Assembly: GCA_037576215.1 (NCBI GenBank)
Contig: JBANDB010000001.1
Location: 3,472,001 to 3,536,000, forward strand
Length of the DNA: 64,000 bases
Direction: 5' to 3'
From: Armillaria gallica
Taxonomy: Eukaryota > Basidiomycota > Agaricomycetes > Agaricales > Physalacriaceae
The position numbers and the translations under genes were made by a program. The number at the start of each line of letters is the position of its first letter. Within the stretch, counting starts at the first letter, position 1. This document shows, one piece after another, positions 1 through 11,503 of this stretch. The notes under the pieces were generated by a model, which was not told the origin of the DNA, did no database searches, and was given only the letters and a program-made list of their open reading frames with translations.

Positions 1-260
1 AACACAGAAAATTGGTTTGTATTGGGATTGTTTGGCGCCCATAGGAAGAGGCCTTGCTCGTCTGTAGCGTCTATCTTATGAGTTGCAGAACGCTTTGCTT
101 AAAGGTGACCCTTCGATGCCCTGTGTACACGCGTGATCAAACAAACTTGTCCGCTCCCGAGTTTAGATAGAAGGTTATAGGACGCATTAGCGCTTAGTGC
201 AAATCCCCCCAAGAATCCTGATTCCTCATTTTAAGCGAAATGACGCACAATGGCCGCACA

Positions 261-460
261 GTCCAAGTTATGGTGGCCGTCGACACCCCTAGGCACCAAG
301 GACTCAACACGCAAAGATACTAGAAAACTATACCATTAAAGCACCAAGTATCCCTACGTACACCCACATTAGCTACTGGGGCTAGCCACGAGCAAACGCC
401 AGCGCGTTTCTGTACATAGTTTACGGGTTGCGGTTTCAAAATATAGAGTCAAAAAAAAAA
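261..460 (+). mobile_element. SINE-like or truncated retroposon insertion with A-tail and 16-bp target duplication
   Basis: The sequence GCACAATGGCCGCACA occurs exactly at 245-260 and again at 461-476. The 200 bp between the copies end in a run of ten A (451-460) directly against the second copy. An exact long target-site duplication plus a 3-prime A-tail is the hallmark of target-primed reverse transcription, as used by LINEs and the SINEs they mobilise. No convincing pol III A and B boxes were found, so the body could be a SINE, a 5-prime-truncated LINE end or a retroposed transcript. There is no coding potential. Confidence 0.6.
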
Positions 461-476
461 GCACAATGGCCGCACA

Positions 477-2024
477 TGTGGTCAAAGGAAGGAAGGAAGG
501 AATTTTTATTACCCGACGGTGCTCCTCAACAGAAGCGTGCCGGCGTCCGTACTACAGTCCCCCGGATACATCTACGCTAGCTACTGCGTGTCTACTGTAC
601 CTAGTGAGGAATGCGACTGCTACGGTACCGAACCACTCCTACGCTCTGCCGCTATGGTCAAGCCCCATCATGAGTACTCCCTCACGGGGAACTCCTTGTG
701 ATCCGAAAAATTTCGGGATTGAAAATTTTTGTTATTTGATTAACCGTAACAAGTGCGCACAGTGCGCCCACTATCTACATAGTACTAAGATGCGGTGGCG
801 GACCTGGTGCTCAGGCCCGTCTTTCCCTTGCGCCTAGCCCCTCTATTCAGTGACCTGATTTCTTCAGGTGTCGGCGTGGAATGTGGAGTCTATTGAAAGA
901 ATTGCAGTGGCGTAGTGATTTCGAGAATGCCGAAAGTGCTCGAAAGTTCAGCTATAGTCTGGCAAGCCGCTTTATTATACACTCGCGGGCGGAACTCGTA
1001 GTTCAAGTAGTAATCCGAGTCTTTGACTAGGTTCCGTACAAAAAGGAGGACCCAGAAATTAGAGACGGTGATTGGATCAAGCTATGTACATGGAAACTTC
1101 ACGTCATTGAACACTAAGTCTAACCCTGAAGAAAGTTTGAACAAGATTACAGTTGAACAAGATTACATTGATGATGGAATGACACCTTAGTTAGACTCGA
1201 GCAGTGAGACTAATGCGAGTTCACGGAGAAAGGTTCACTGGTAGTGGGGTTCTGTCATAAATTTGAGATCCCTCACACTGCAGCTGCTTCAAACTACAGC
1301 GATGGAGCATGCGTGTTTTGAGTCTCAAGTACCGCCTCAGTAATGTCCGTCTAAGATTTGAAGACATGCGACAATTGGTGTTGTGGACCTGGAGATTGAG
1401 CCGCAAGGCCCGTCGTGTCAACTTGAAATTTGTTACCGAACAGTTACGTCTATACCCCAGAACATACTGTCGACTTGGTTAGCCTGTTACAGATTCCCCG
1501 ACTTTGGAAAATACAAAGCTGAAGTTGGACTTAAGACGTCGGCGATTAGACATTCGAATTCAAACATCTCGGCATCCAAAGATGCCCGTTACTCCTATTA
1601 GTATTTGGCTTCCAAAGGCGGTGAGTACAGTGTCGTGAGCCCGGCGCTGGACATCAAGCGGGGTTACCCGTGCCTGTTAGATCGCTTAGCTGAGCTCCGT
1701 ACTACCTTGCTCGCAGGATAAGCATCAAAGGAAGCATCCAATATGTCCCAATTATGTTCCAGAGATAATTAACTGGACCTCGGGCCTCGGCCTCGGGTCT
1801 CATCGATCCGACAATGCTTGATTGCAAGGAGTAAGTGATCAATCGCAGTAAGACCTGCGCCAATCCCGATCGTTAATTTGGGCGGTATATCACGTGATAG
1901 TTTCCCGATTCAGTAACGTTCGGCCGTGTCGTCATTCAGGTCTATCATCGGCAATGGTGAAACGAACTAACGGGTCCTATTCCAAAGCAAAACGTCTTGT
2001 CTTTCAACCACCACTTTCTCCGCG
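477..2024. other. Gene-free stretch upstream of the first transcription factor
   Basis: Only short unrelated reading frames are present and none resembles a known protein. The stretch holds the small tandem repeat at 1137-1167 and must contain the promoter of the gene starting at 2025. No RNA gene was recognised. Confidence 0.5.
1137..1167. repeat. Short tandem repeat, two copies of a 16-nt unit
   Basis: The unit TTGAACAAGATTACAG is repeated back to back, the second copy lacking a match at its last base. It lies in a gene-free stretch and has no evident function. Confidence 0.7.
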
Positions 2025-5000
2025 ATGTCGTCTGACGAGAGCGTTACCGAGAAGCTTCCGCAGAAGGGTTGGAAGAAACGAAGGCTTCAAGGAGCCTGTG
2101 ATGCGTGTAGGAGGAAGAAAAGTGCGTATTACGGAACAGATGTCATTGAAGTCATGTTTTACTAACTGATGCCACAGTAAAATGTCCGTGAATGGTGGTA
2201 GCATTTCTTTCGACGATATAGCATATTAATATGCGCATACATCTAGGCGACAGCAGGAATATGCCTGGTAATCAATGTTCCAACTGCCGGGCATTCAATT
2301 CACCCTGTACTCATGACGAACCAGCGAAGGTGAGTAACGTTTTCAATATTGCAAGAATTCACGATTGCTCATCGCTCTTCTCTGATCAGAAACGTGGACC
2401 CAAGAGCAAGTATGTTGCCTGTCTCTAACCTGCCGGCATGTCTCAACTTCCTCTCAGTTATGTGACTCGACTCGAGAAGAGAGTATTGAAGCTTGAAGAA
2501 ATATTGAAACAAGTCAGCTCATCAGCGTTGGCCTTACGTCCACTTCTCACCTTTGTTACAGTTCCAACCTGACGTCACTATCCCTGATTTTGATGAACCT
2601 GCGTCTGGCGCTGGGACGAGCAATAATCTAGACAATTCAAACAAAAGCTCTCCTTTATCTGATGGCCTTGATGCTGGTGCTGCTACAGATGAGTCCGACA
2701 CCGACCCTGACATGGAGTATATCGAAGTGATGGGCCACCTCAAGAAGCTGTCACTGCACATGATGGACAACCGCTACTTTGGACCATCTAGCAATCTCGC
2801 ATTCATGCGTAAAGCATTCTCGATGAAGAGCGAGCAAACCGGTCAGGAAGTCAACGTTAAAAAGGATCACTGGAAGAACTGGCAGACTCATCCCGTAAGA
2901 GATTGCCTGTGATATCTCTATATCGCTGATCATGAATGATAGTGGGAGCAAGCAACCGTTGTAATGAGCCGGAATACCTTCTATTTTCCGCCGCCCGACC
3001 TTCTTGCGGATCTCGTGGAGTTATATTTCATTCATTTTCACCCATATATGCCTATTTTGCACGAGCCAACTTTCCGTCATTCTGTAGTTTCAGGGCAGCA
3101 CCATGTTGATCATAGATTTGGTGCTGTGTTACTCTTAGTATGCGCTGTAGCTTCAAGAGCGTCCAATGATCCTCGTGTTTTCTTGGAAGGTATGTCGGAA
3201 CACTCATCGGGGTGGAGATGGTTTGTCCAAACCAGAGAGATGCCGCGAGCCCTGTTCGATATGCCAAGTTTGCATGACCTACAGTTTTGTAGCGTAAGAG
3301 CCATGATCTTTGCTTCCGATCTATTCTCACTATGGCCATAGCTATCGGCGGAGTTTCTCTTAGCTACCTCCTCACCTCAATCGGCGTGGACTATGATTGG
3401 CTTGGGCATTAGGTATGGTGTGGAGATGGGCCTACATCGACAGCGACCGGAGAGACCTACTTACGAAACAGAACTGAGCAAAAGAGCATTCTGGTTCGTT
3501 GCTGGTGTTGTTTCCGAGCGAACGTTCCTAACAGTGTTTAGGGGCTTATATGTGCTCGACCGACACCTGTGCTTGTATCACGGTCGACCGCCAGCAATTC
3601 GGGACGAAGAGTAAGCCTGCCACTTTTCGCGGTTTGTATCTATGCTAAAGCGTCATGATATGACATCAGTTTTGACCTCGACTTCCCAATTATCTGCGAT
3701 GACGAATACTGGGCTATAAATGAAGGAGGCTGCGAATTTGCACAACCCTCGGGCGTGCACAGTAGGATGGATTATTTCATCATGCATCTGAGGTTGTGTC
3801 AAATCATGTCGTTCGCTGTGAGGACGCTATATTCCATCCGCAAAGCGAAGCAGGCAGAGGGTTTAGTTGGTGCAAATTGGCCCCAGAACATCGTTTCGCA
3901 ATTGGATTCCATGCTTAACAGTTGGATCATTCAAATGCCCGAACATTGTGCGTACTATCTTGTCATTAAGCCTCACCCTTTGACAGTTTGGTTCAGTAAA
4001 ATGGGGTCAGCATCGCGAAAACAGGACTTTCTCCTTCCAAGCTGCATTGCTATACGCGACGTATTACCATGTGCAAATACAGATCCATCGACCGTTCATT
4101 CACAAATCATCACCGTTAACATTCCCCTCGCTTGCGATATGCACCAATGCAGCACGCTCCTGTTCTCGCGTTCTCGAGGTACAAAGAGAAGATAGTCCCC
4201 CTCTTCAATTGTTCGGATTTTCGGTGAGCTCAACTCCCACCAATTACGTATTAAAGCTCATCGTAAGCTCCAGATGGCAGCCTTTTCATCAGCTATAATT
4301 CTTGCTATGAATATGTGGAGCACATCCAAGCCGGGCTCTCCGACTTCGTCGTCGTCAATGAAGGAGATGGAGGACATCGATAGGTGTTTGAGTATATTAG
4401 AGCTCAGCGCCAAACGGTACGACACTTTCTTAATCTTATATAAATATCTACTTACGATGACAGGTGGAATATCTCCGGTCGCTTAGTGTAAGACCTTTTC
4501 GTATCAATGACCGTGCTGTCGTTGAAAATGCCTTTCTAGGGATATTTTACGAGTCATTGTTGGAGATGCCCCACCTTCAACCGAGACCCAGTTGAAAAGC
4601 AGAAGTGCAATCTCCGATTTCTCGGGTGGCCCACATTCGTACATGGCTTCCGATTCCAACACGAACAGTTTCTTTGTTAATGCAGCGTGGCCCCCGCAAA
4701 CCGGAACGACGGCAACGCAGTCGCCAATGTCTGTCTATAGCAATGTGTTGAACCAGGCGCCCGGCGTATCATCGTCGTCTGTCGCAGAGCCAACCGCAGC
4801 TGCTTTTACCAGGCAGGAGCAGGCTGCTCACGTTTTCTGTGTGAAAGACCCGAGCACAGGCATGCAGGAATCGATCACATTGACCGATGGAGCCACATTG
4901 AAACCAGACGCAATCAATATGTGGTCAAATGTGCCTATGGGGTTCAGGTACGTCCACTGCTGCCGAGAGTGAAATTGTTTCTCATCTGGGTTCCTACAGC

Positions 5001-5042
5001 TGGAATGATTGGGGAGCGTATATATCTAGCATGGGGACTTAG
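2025..5042 (+). CDS. Zn2Cys6 fungal-specific transcription factor (copy 1)
   Basis: This is a nuclear DNA-binding regulator of the GAL4 type. The start MSSDES is shared with its paralog at 6077. The N-terminus carries C-x2-C-x6-C-x9-C-x2-C-x6-C beginning GACDACRRKK; the third Cys codon is split by an intron whose donor is GTCCGT. A basic linker and a short coiled coil (YVTRLEKRVLKLEE) follow, then the middle homology region of the fungal_trans family (FYFPPPDLLADL, HPYMPILHEPTF, DHRFGAVLLLVCAVASR). The C-terminus is Ser/Thr/Pro-rich and ends NDWGAYISSMGT. About 14 introns can be spliced with the frame intact, so the gene looks functional. The regulated genes cannot be deduced; resemblance to XlnR-like regulators is only at family level. 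Confidence 0.85.
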
Positions 5043-5313
5043 GTTGCGTTGGTTTCAGGTCCGTCTTTTGGAGTCTTCGGTCAGCTTGGATGAACACGCA
5101 TGTACTAATATCATGTATGTATTAATGTTCTACAGTCATACACTATTTAAGTTCAACCATCAGTGCAACATGGGAGCATAGACCGACGTGCTCTACCCAC
5201 ACCGCTAGAGGAATTCCTTCTTAAGACAAAGGGCAAATTTGCTACAGTTGCCACACTTTCTGGGCTTGTTTTCGTACTCATCCGGATCCTCATATTCAAC
5301 CGGGGGATGCCTG

Positions 5314-5911
5314 TCACCTCGATAAACCCTTCCTCTTGGGGCGGAACTCATATGGTACCATCTCGGGGCTAACATCGACCGTCAGAGATGTGTTGAACGT
5401 GTCGTACATAAACTTACACATCTCACAGTATGGTACCCCAAAGTTGGAGTTTTGGCAGTAGCAGGAGCCTACTCTCGGATTAGAGAGATATCGGAGTATA
5501 AGACAATGACTTGCCATTAGATGTGTCGGAGACGCAGCTCTCACAAGCAATGTACCCACAATCTGGGCATTCATCCCTATCTTCTTCCCAATCTTCATCG
5601 TCAGTGTTTTGAAATCTGTGGTTACACCCAGTGCAACGGTTGGTAGGTGGTCGCTTGAGTGGCTTCCTAGCCTCTTCTTCTTCTGCCTTTTCATGCATCT
5701 CGCGCAGGATCTTGTTCATCGCGCAGCCCTTTTTGTGAACACGCCACTCCGCCTTTTGGCATTTCTCAGAGCTGAGAATCGAGACGCGTCAGACATATTT
5801 ATACTAGTAGGCTGGTAACTTGAAAGGAATTCACCAATAAAACGCGTATTTGCAAGCGGAACAGCGTAAATCGCCTTGCTTTAAGCAACCATCAGCTTCG
5901 CAGAGAGGCAT
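5314..5911 (-). CDS. MYND-type zinc finger protein
   Basis: This small protein starts MPLCEADGCLKQGDLRCSAC and, after one intron, continues FYCSEKCQKAEWRVHKKGC, giving a complete MYND finger of Cys and His pairs. MYND fingers bind proline-rich partners. A second Cys-rich half follows (CTGCNHRF, CPDCGYIACESC, then CYCQNSNFGVPYCEMC), typical of small fungal MYND proteins. The second intron begins with GCAAGT, a GC-AG intron, and joins the two parts of the Cys-rich region in frame. The gene lies between the two transcription factor paralogs on the opposite strand, convergent with copy 1 and divergent from copy 2. About 175 aa; function unknown. Confidence 0.8.
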
Positions 5912-6076
5912 CTTAGAACCAACAAAGAGAAAGCAAAGAGAATGGGGGGATGAAGTGTAATTTCGGCGTTCAAATAATTTGCAAATAATTATTTTTAATT
6001 CGGGTTCTTCCGGCCGCAGGTTGATCTGCCGAAGATCACTTTGTCATCGACGTCGAGTTCAAATCATCGTGTCTGT

Positions 6077-8931
6077 ATGTCTTCGGATGAAAGTACCTCT
6101 CCCCCGCCGCAACCCTGGAAGAAGACTCGACTCCAGGGTGCCTGTGATGCCTGTCGGCAGAAAAAAGGTACATTGAAACACAGATGCTGGAATGGAACCC
6201 TTACTGAGCACTTTTCTAGTGAAATGTTTGTGTATTCGTCTGTTGCATCCAGAGCAGCAGCTGAGGTGTGTTTATTAGGTGACAGCGCCACAATGGAAGG
6301 CAAGTCGTGCAGCAACTGTCGAATTATGAGCTGCACGTGTACGCACAACATTCCGGCCAAGGTAGAAGGCTCTTCACTCGCCCCCTCGCGTTTCTTTCTG
6401 ATTTATTCAGTAGAAGCGGGGCCCCAAGAGCAAGTAGGTACTCATAAATAAAGCAACAAACTGGTAGCTGATATTTTCAGCTACATTACCAGGTTGGAGA
6501 AGAAGGTACACCGTCTAGAAGAGATGATCCAAAAGGTGTGTTAGCCTGTTTATCAAATGTACAATTATTGATACTTACAGTATCCGAAGAACCAACCAGA
6601 TCAAGGCGGTGTAACTGAAGAACTCATAATGGAAGATGCCCCTGACGATGACGACGACGAATCCGACCTCGAATATATCGAACTCATGGACCAAGTCAAA
6701 AGTCTTTCCTTGACTGGTATCAATGACCGATACTTTGGACCTTCTAGCAATCTATATTTTATGCGGAAAGCTCTGAACATGAAAGGGAAGCAAACAGGTA
6801 CCAGCCATACATCGGTGAAGAGCAAATACGCGCATAATTGGGAAATTCAGCCAGTTCGTTGTGAAATTCCTCTCACCTTGCTGCGCTGACTGTCTTATAT
6901 AGTGGGAGCTTGTTGCGTTGGAGAAGCCTCCCTTATTTTTCCCTCCAGACGACCTCCTTGCAGATCTACTAAATCTGTACTTCGCCTATTTCCACCTGTA
7001 CATGCCTCTTCTACACGAGCCTTCTTTCCGTCGCTCTGTCGCATCAGGTCTTCATATCCGAGACCATCGTTTCGGCGCCGTACTTCTGCTTGTGTGTGCA
7101 GTTGCCTCCCGTTACTCAAATGATCCGCGCATTTTTCTGGAGGGTGTTTCGGAACATTCTTGCGGGTGGAGGTGGTTTGCTCAGACGCAGGGAATGCCTC
7201 GCTCTGTCTTTGACAGCCCTAGTCTCTACGACTTACAACATTGCTGCGTGCGCCTTCTCTCTTACCTCTTGAAGCGTTGTGCCTTATTGTTCTACAGCTA
7301 TCAGCAGAATACATCACAGGTACTTCGGCACCGCAATCCTGCTGGACAATGGTCGGCATTGGAATCCGCTACGCAATTGAGATGGGACTGCATCGTCGTT
7401 GGCCCGAAAATCCGAGTATAGACAGTGAGCTCAAGAAGCGTGCGTTCTGGTATCTGAGTTTTTCGCTTATCGATGCTTTCCTGTAGTCTGACATATCGTT
7501 AGGTGCCTGATCTTACTTGACCGACATACAAGCTTTTACCATGGACGACCATCCGCAATTCGCGATGAAGAGTATGTAACTTCATTTTCTACGCTCTGCT
7601 TCCTTCACGTTATCTTTTTAGTTTCGATCTAGAGCTTCCACTTGAAGTTGACGACGAATATATGGAGTCTGCCGAACCATTTAAGCAGCCTCTAGGTACT
7701 CCTTCCCGGATGGTCTATTTCACTTGTCATCTAAAGTTATGCCAAATAATGTCGTACGCTCTGCGTACACTTTACTCGATACGCAAATCCAAAGAAGCAG
7801 CTGGCCTTGTTGGGCACACTTGGGCTCAAACCAACGTATCTGAGCTCGATTCTATGCTGAACAAGTGGTTTGACATGATACCCGATCACTGTGAGTCTTC
7901 CGATCCCTTTAAGGTCCAATAAATTCATATTCTTTGCAGTGCGCTGGGATCCTAATAGGCCGTACGACAGTTTCTTTGATCAATCAGCATTACTGTACAT
8001 CGTCTACTACAATACCCAGATCCAGATCCATCGCCCATTCATACACAAGTCGTCCTCACTTTCTTTTCCATCCCTCGTCATATGTACCAACGCGGCGAAG
8101 GCATGTGCCCGGGTGCTTGAGGTTCAGAAACAAAAGGGTCACCTCATGATCTTCGGGATTGGCGTAAACCTTTTGATTCTGTTGGTAATATTTTGATTAA
8201 CGTTCCTCGCAGATGGCAGCCTTTGCATCCGGCATTGTCCTGATAATGAATATGTGGACAGGGAAGAAGTCCGGTTCCCATTCTCAGAAACAGAAGGACA
8301 TAGAAGAAAGCATCCAGAAATGTCTGAAGGTCCTGGAGGCTTCCTCGAAACGGTAAGCCCTATCATTCATTTTTAGCTAACCACAAAACCAATTTTCTTT
8401 GTTTAGATGGAATATAACTGGACGTACCCTGTGGGTGCATTATTTTCTTTTGGATACAAGCTGCTGACAGATGTTACGTCGCTCCAGTGACAGCCTCCTG
8501 ACACTCTCTGACTACGAGCCAACCCCCTCGGAGCAAGATCAGCCTTATGGTCAGCAATTCGACGTTATGGATTTCTCACAAGGCAACTCTTACGCGCCTT
8601 TGGCTACTGACAACAACCCTACTATAACACATCAGACTTTTCCACTTTCGGTACCCCAGTCCTGGGCTACTGACCCGACATCCTTTGGGTTACTTGAGGA
8701 TGTCACGAGTTCTGTTTATGATGGCAATGTTATCCCTTTTCGAGTTGGCCCGATATTGGATGGCATAAACCAAGTCGCTGCCTCGGATGCTCTGGAAATG
8801 TGGTCAAACATTCCTTGGGGATTCGAGTGTGTGATTCCAGTGTACTCCTAGTCACATTCGTTGATGATCTTTCTAGCTGGGACGATTGGTTGTCTTACAC
8901 ATCTCACATGGAAGGGGTGAAGCAAGGGTAA
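6077..8931 (+). CDS. Zn2Cys6 fungal-specific transcription factor (copy 2)
   Basis: This is the tandem paralog of the gene at 2025-5042, with the same start (MSSDES), the same zinc cluster GACDACRQKK followed by VKCDSATMEG and CSNCRIMSC, and the same intron splitting the third Cys codon (donor GTTTGT). It has the same coil (YITRLEKKVHRLEEM), acidic stretch, middle homology region (LFFPPDDLLADL, DHRFGAVLLLVCAVASR) and a conserved tail (WSNIPWGF then DWDDWLSY). About 700 aa after removal of about 14 introns. Start 6077 is preferred over an upstream in-frame ATG at 6041 because it matches copy 1. Both copies keep open frames, so the duplication was followed by divergence rather than loss. Targets unknown. 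Confidence 0.85.
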
Positions 8932-9172
8932 GAGAGGAAAGACGGCTGTGGAAGAATTCTTTTCACACCGACATCTCATAATGTCTTGAGACATGTGAAC
9001 TCTTGGATTATACTTGTACAGTAAGATGATGGAGAGATACATAAGAGCTACATAATCGAATACAATATTGCTACAGCTACAAACGACGAAATAATAACTG
9101 TAACGAAACATGGAGCTGAAGACGAAACGAGACGGCGACTACAAGTATCCGCTGTTATGACACAAGCATCAT
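8932..9172. other. Intergenic stretch between transcription factor copy 2 and receptor gene
   Basis: This is a convergent intergenic region. It was searched for a short pheromone precursor ending in a CaaX box because of the neighbouring receptor; none was seen on either strand. Confidence 0.4.
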
Positions 9173-10917
9173 TTAGGTGATTGTCTTGCTGTTCGGCCCT
9201 TGAGCATTATGCTCCACCGCATCCACCCTGTACTTCTTTCTGGAAGGAATACGCAAGGGCGCCGTCTTTCGCTGTTCCAGCAACGAACATGTTATAGGAT
9301 ACTCAGTGGCATCAATAACAGAGTAGCGACTGGGAGATACGGGTATTTCAGGTGGGGGCATGGGCCATGGAATATCGTAGAAGGAAGATATAATGGAAGT
9401 TGCGTCGTCGGGGACCGATGGACGACGGCGATAGAGCTCGGATCCTGCCTCATCGGTGCTGTCCGGCACGATGAGCTTTGGGAAAACATAAGGCGACGGA
9501 GCACGAGAACGATCTTCGGGTGTGGGAATACCCAAACTCCGAGCGGCAGATGACCGAAGGTACTTCAGTGTGTCTGCGGTGAAGGCTTCATCCTCTCCAG
9601 ACGGTTTGTCCGACTGTGGAGGAGGGGAAGGTGGTGGTGGTGGTGGTGGTGATTTGCTTTTCTTAGGCCGTCTCGAGCTCAGCATGTCGTCCCATCCTGA
9701 GACGAGGTCGATGTGCTGAGGTTTTGGCTGGTGGTGGGACAATGAAGTACGGCTGATGGTGGCAGGAGTCGAGGCGGCGCTCCGACTGTGCAATAAATCA
9801 ACTCATCGTCGGTTATGTGACAGGGAAATATCACATACTAAGAGGGCAATAGTATGTCCTCAGAAGGACTCCTCCTTGAAAGCCTAGATGCCTTGTCCGT
9901 GAGCCACTTCCAACAAATTTTCTCTTTCCCGATTTCGACGAGTGAGGATGAAAAGACGATCAGAGACACCGTGAAGACACCCCACCATGCAGCCTGAGCT
10001 GAGCGGCTGTCCTTTACAACGGTTATAGGGAAAACACGATGGTAAGTGTCCTGGGAGTCATTCTGAGGTATAGCGTAAGATGCTTGGGCCGCGATTGTTA
10101 CAATTGATGTTATCAGCGTGGCTAGCGTGACCAGGGTAGTTGTGGTGAGGCGGCACCAGAAGCTGAAAAATGTGAGCGAGGACCTCGAAGATAGATGTTC
10201 CGCGAATTCTGAAGGTGTAGAACGGTAAATGCGATGCACGGTGAAACCTTCGCGATGCTCAGCTAGTGACTTCGACCTTAGAAAGCCGCGGTTCTCACCT
10301 GAGGCCACGAAAGATATGGCACACAATATTAATGCTGGAATGATCATCACGACAAAGCTCAAGGCGGACGGGCGGACAGAGGCATAGCATCCGAAATTCT
10401 GAACGATGTCAAATCGGTGATATTGGAAGAATAAATCTGGACTGGTTGTAAGTCCCTGCCGCAGCGCATGAACCGAAGGGAACTCACGGAGTATGACATA
10501 TAACATGGGGACAAGAAAGCATAATAGTGTGTTGAATATCCGTCGTACTCTTTTTGTATACTTGTCTTCAGAGATAACCCTCGAAGATGAAACGTCTTCG
10601 AGATCGAGGGCGATTCTCAGAGACGCCCCTGCGAATGCTATATGCGATGCCAACAATGTTCTTGATGCTACAGTTCGACCTGTGAGCCGGTGTATAACGA
10701 GACTACGACAACACTCACAAATATCACACCATACAGGAGTGTGAATGTTCGTATTGTCCGCCCAAAGTATAGCATCGACTCCATGGATGATATTGCAAAA
10801 AACGGACCACAGAACGAGTGCGATAAGAGCCGCATTCGACTTGACAGGCCTGCAAAACGCAAGAACCGCGAGAACCGCGACGAAACAGAACGAGGTGACG
10901 GGAAGACCGACGAACAT
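9173..10917 (-). CDS. STE3-type seven-helix pheromone receptor
   Basis: This is a plasma-membrane G-protein-coupled receptor of the fungal a-factor receptor family, which senses lipidated peptide pheromones. Family signatures are the motif PVWCDI after helix 2, YHRFDIVQNFGC in the extracellular loop before helix 5, and hydrophobic segments throughout the first 330 residues. Introns at 10680-10718 (39 nt) and 10437-10487 (51 nt) lie in frame without stops, but removing them restores the usual family spacing. A third intron (9786-9838) joins the membrane part to a long cytoplasmic tail of about 200 residues with a polyproline run and many Ser. Total about 533 aa. ATG at 10917 is the first in-frame start after a stop. 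It may be a mating-type B receptor or one of the extra STE3-like receptors common in mushrooms. Confidence 0.85.
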
Positions 10918-11503
10918 AGGGAGATATTTGTCGTCGAGAAACTACGGGGGCGCAGTCATATCGATATAAGAAACACTCAGCACCCTTAATAATCTCAGCA
11001 AGAACAAGAGCAAAGTACGTCGTCTCTCTAAAGGCGAAGAATATTGAAAGTAGCCGGAACAAGTGAATATCCATTTTGAAGACAAGGATTCGATAGCGCC
11101 GGGTTAAAACAAAAGAGGCGTCATTCCTGAAGGCTGTATGCATCGAAGGGTGATGTGAATAGTCCAACGTTTTTGTCTACAAGGGTTTGTCGAATAAACT
11201 AGTGTACAAAAAAGGTAATTTGAATACCCAACTTTGGAAGGGCGAGCCTTGATGGCCGAGGAGCCGTATTGGTCTGTACAGAAGACTTCCACGTGCTTGA
11301 TCTCCGGATAGACCTCTTAAACAACTGGCTGAAAGAGTTCAATCCTGCTCAGTTGGCCCCCGAAGACTAGATCGATTAGAGCGTCGCGTGATAAAGGATT
11401 CATATGCAGAAATTCAAACATAAAGTTTAGGCCGAGTAGGGGCTGACTTGAAGTTGACTTGGAATCGACTCGTGCATTTGACGGTCTGTATGTAACGGGT
11501 ACT
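10918..11503. other. Intergenic region upstream of the receptor
   Basis: This is promoter space for the receptor gene and the 3-prime flank of the oxidoreductase. No CaaX-ending small frame was found on either strand. Confidence 0.4.

Noticed and set aside
261..460. Internal pol III promoter boxes in the retroposon-like body
   Set aside because: Partial matches near 371 and 433 deviate at key positions and are placed wrongly for a tRNA-derived SINE head.
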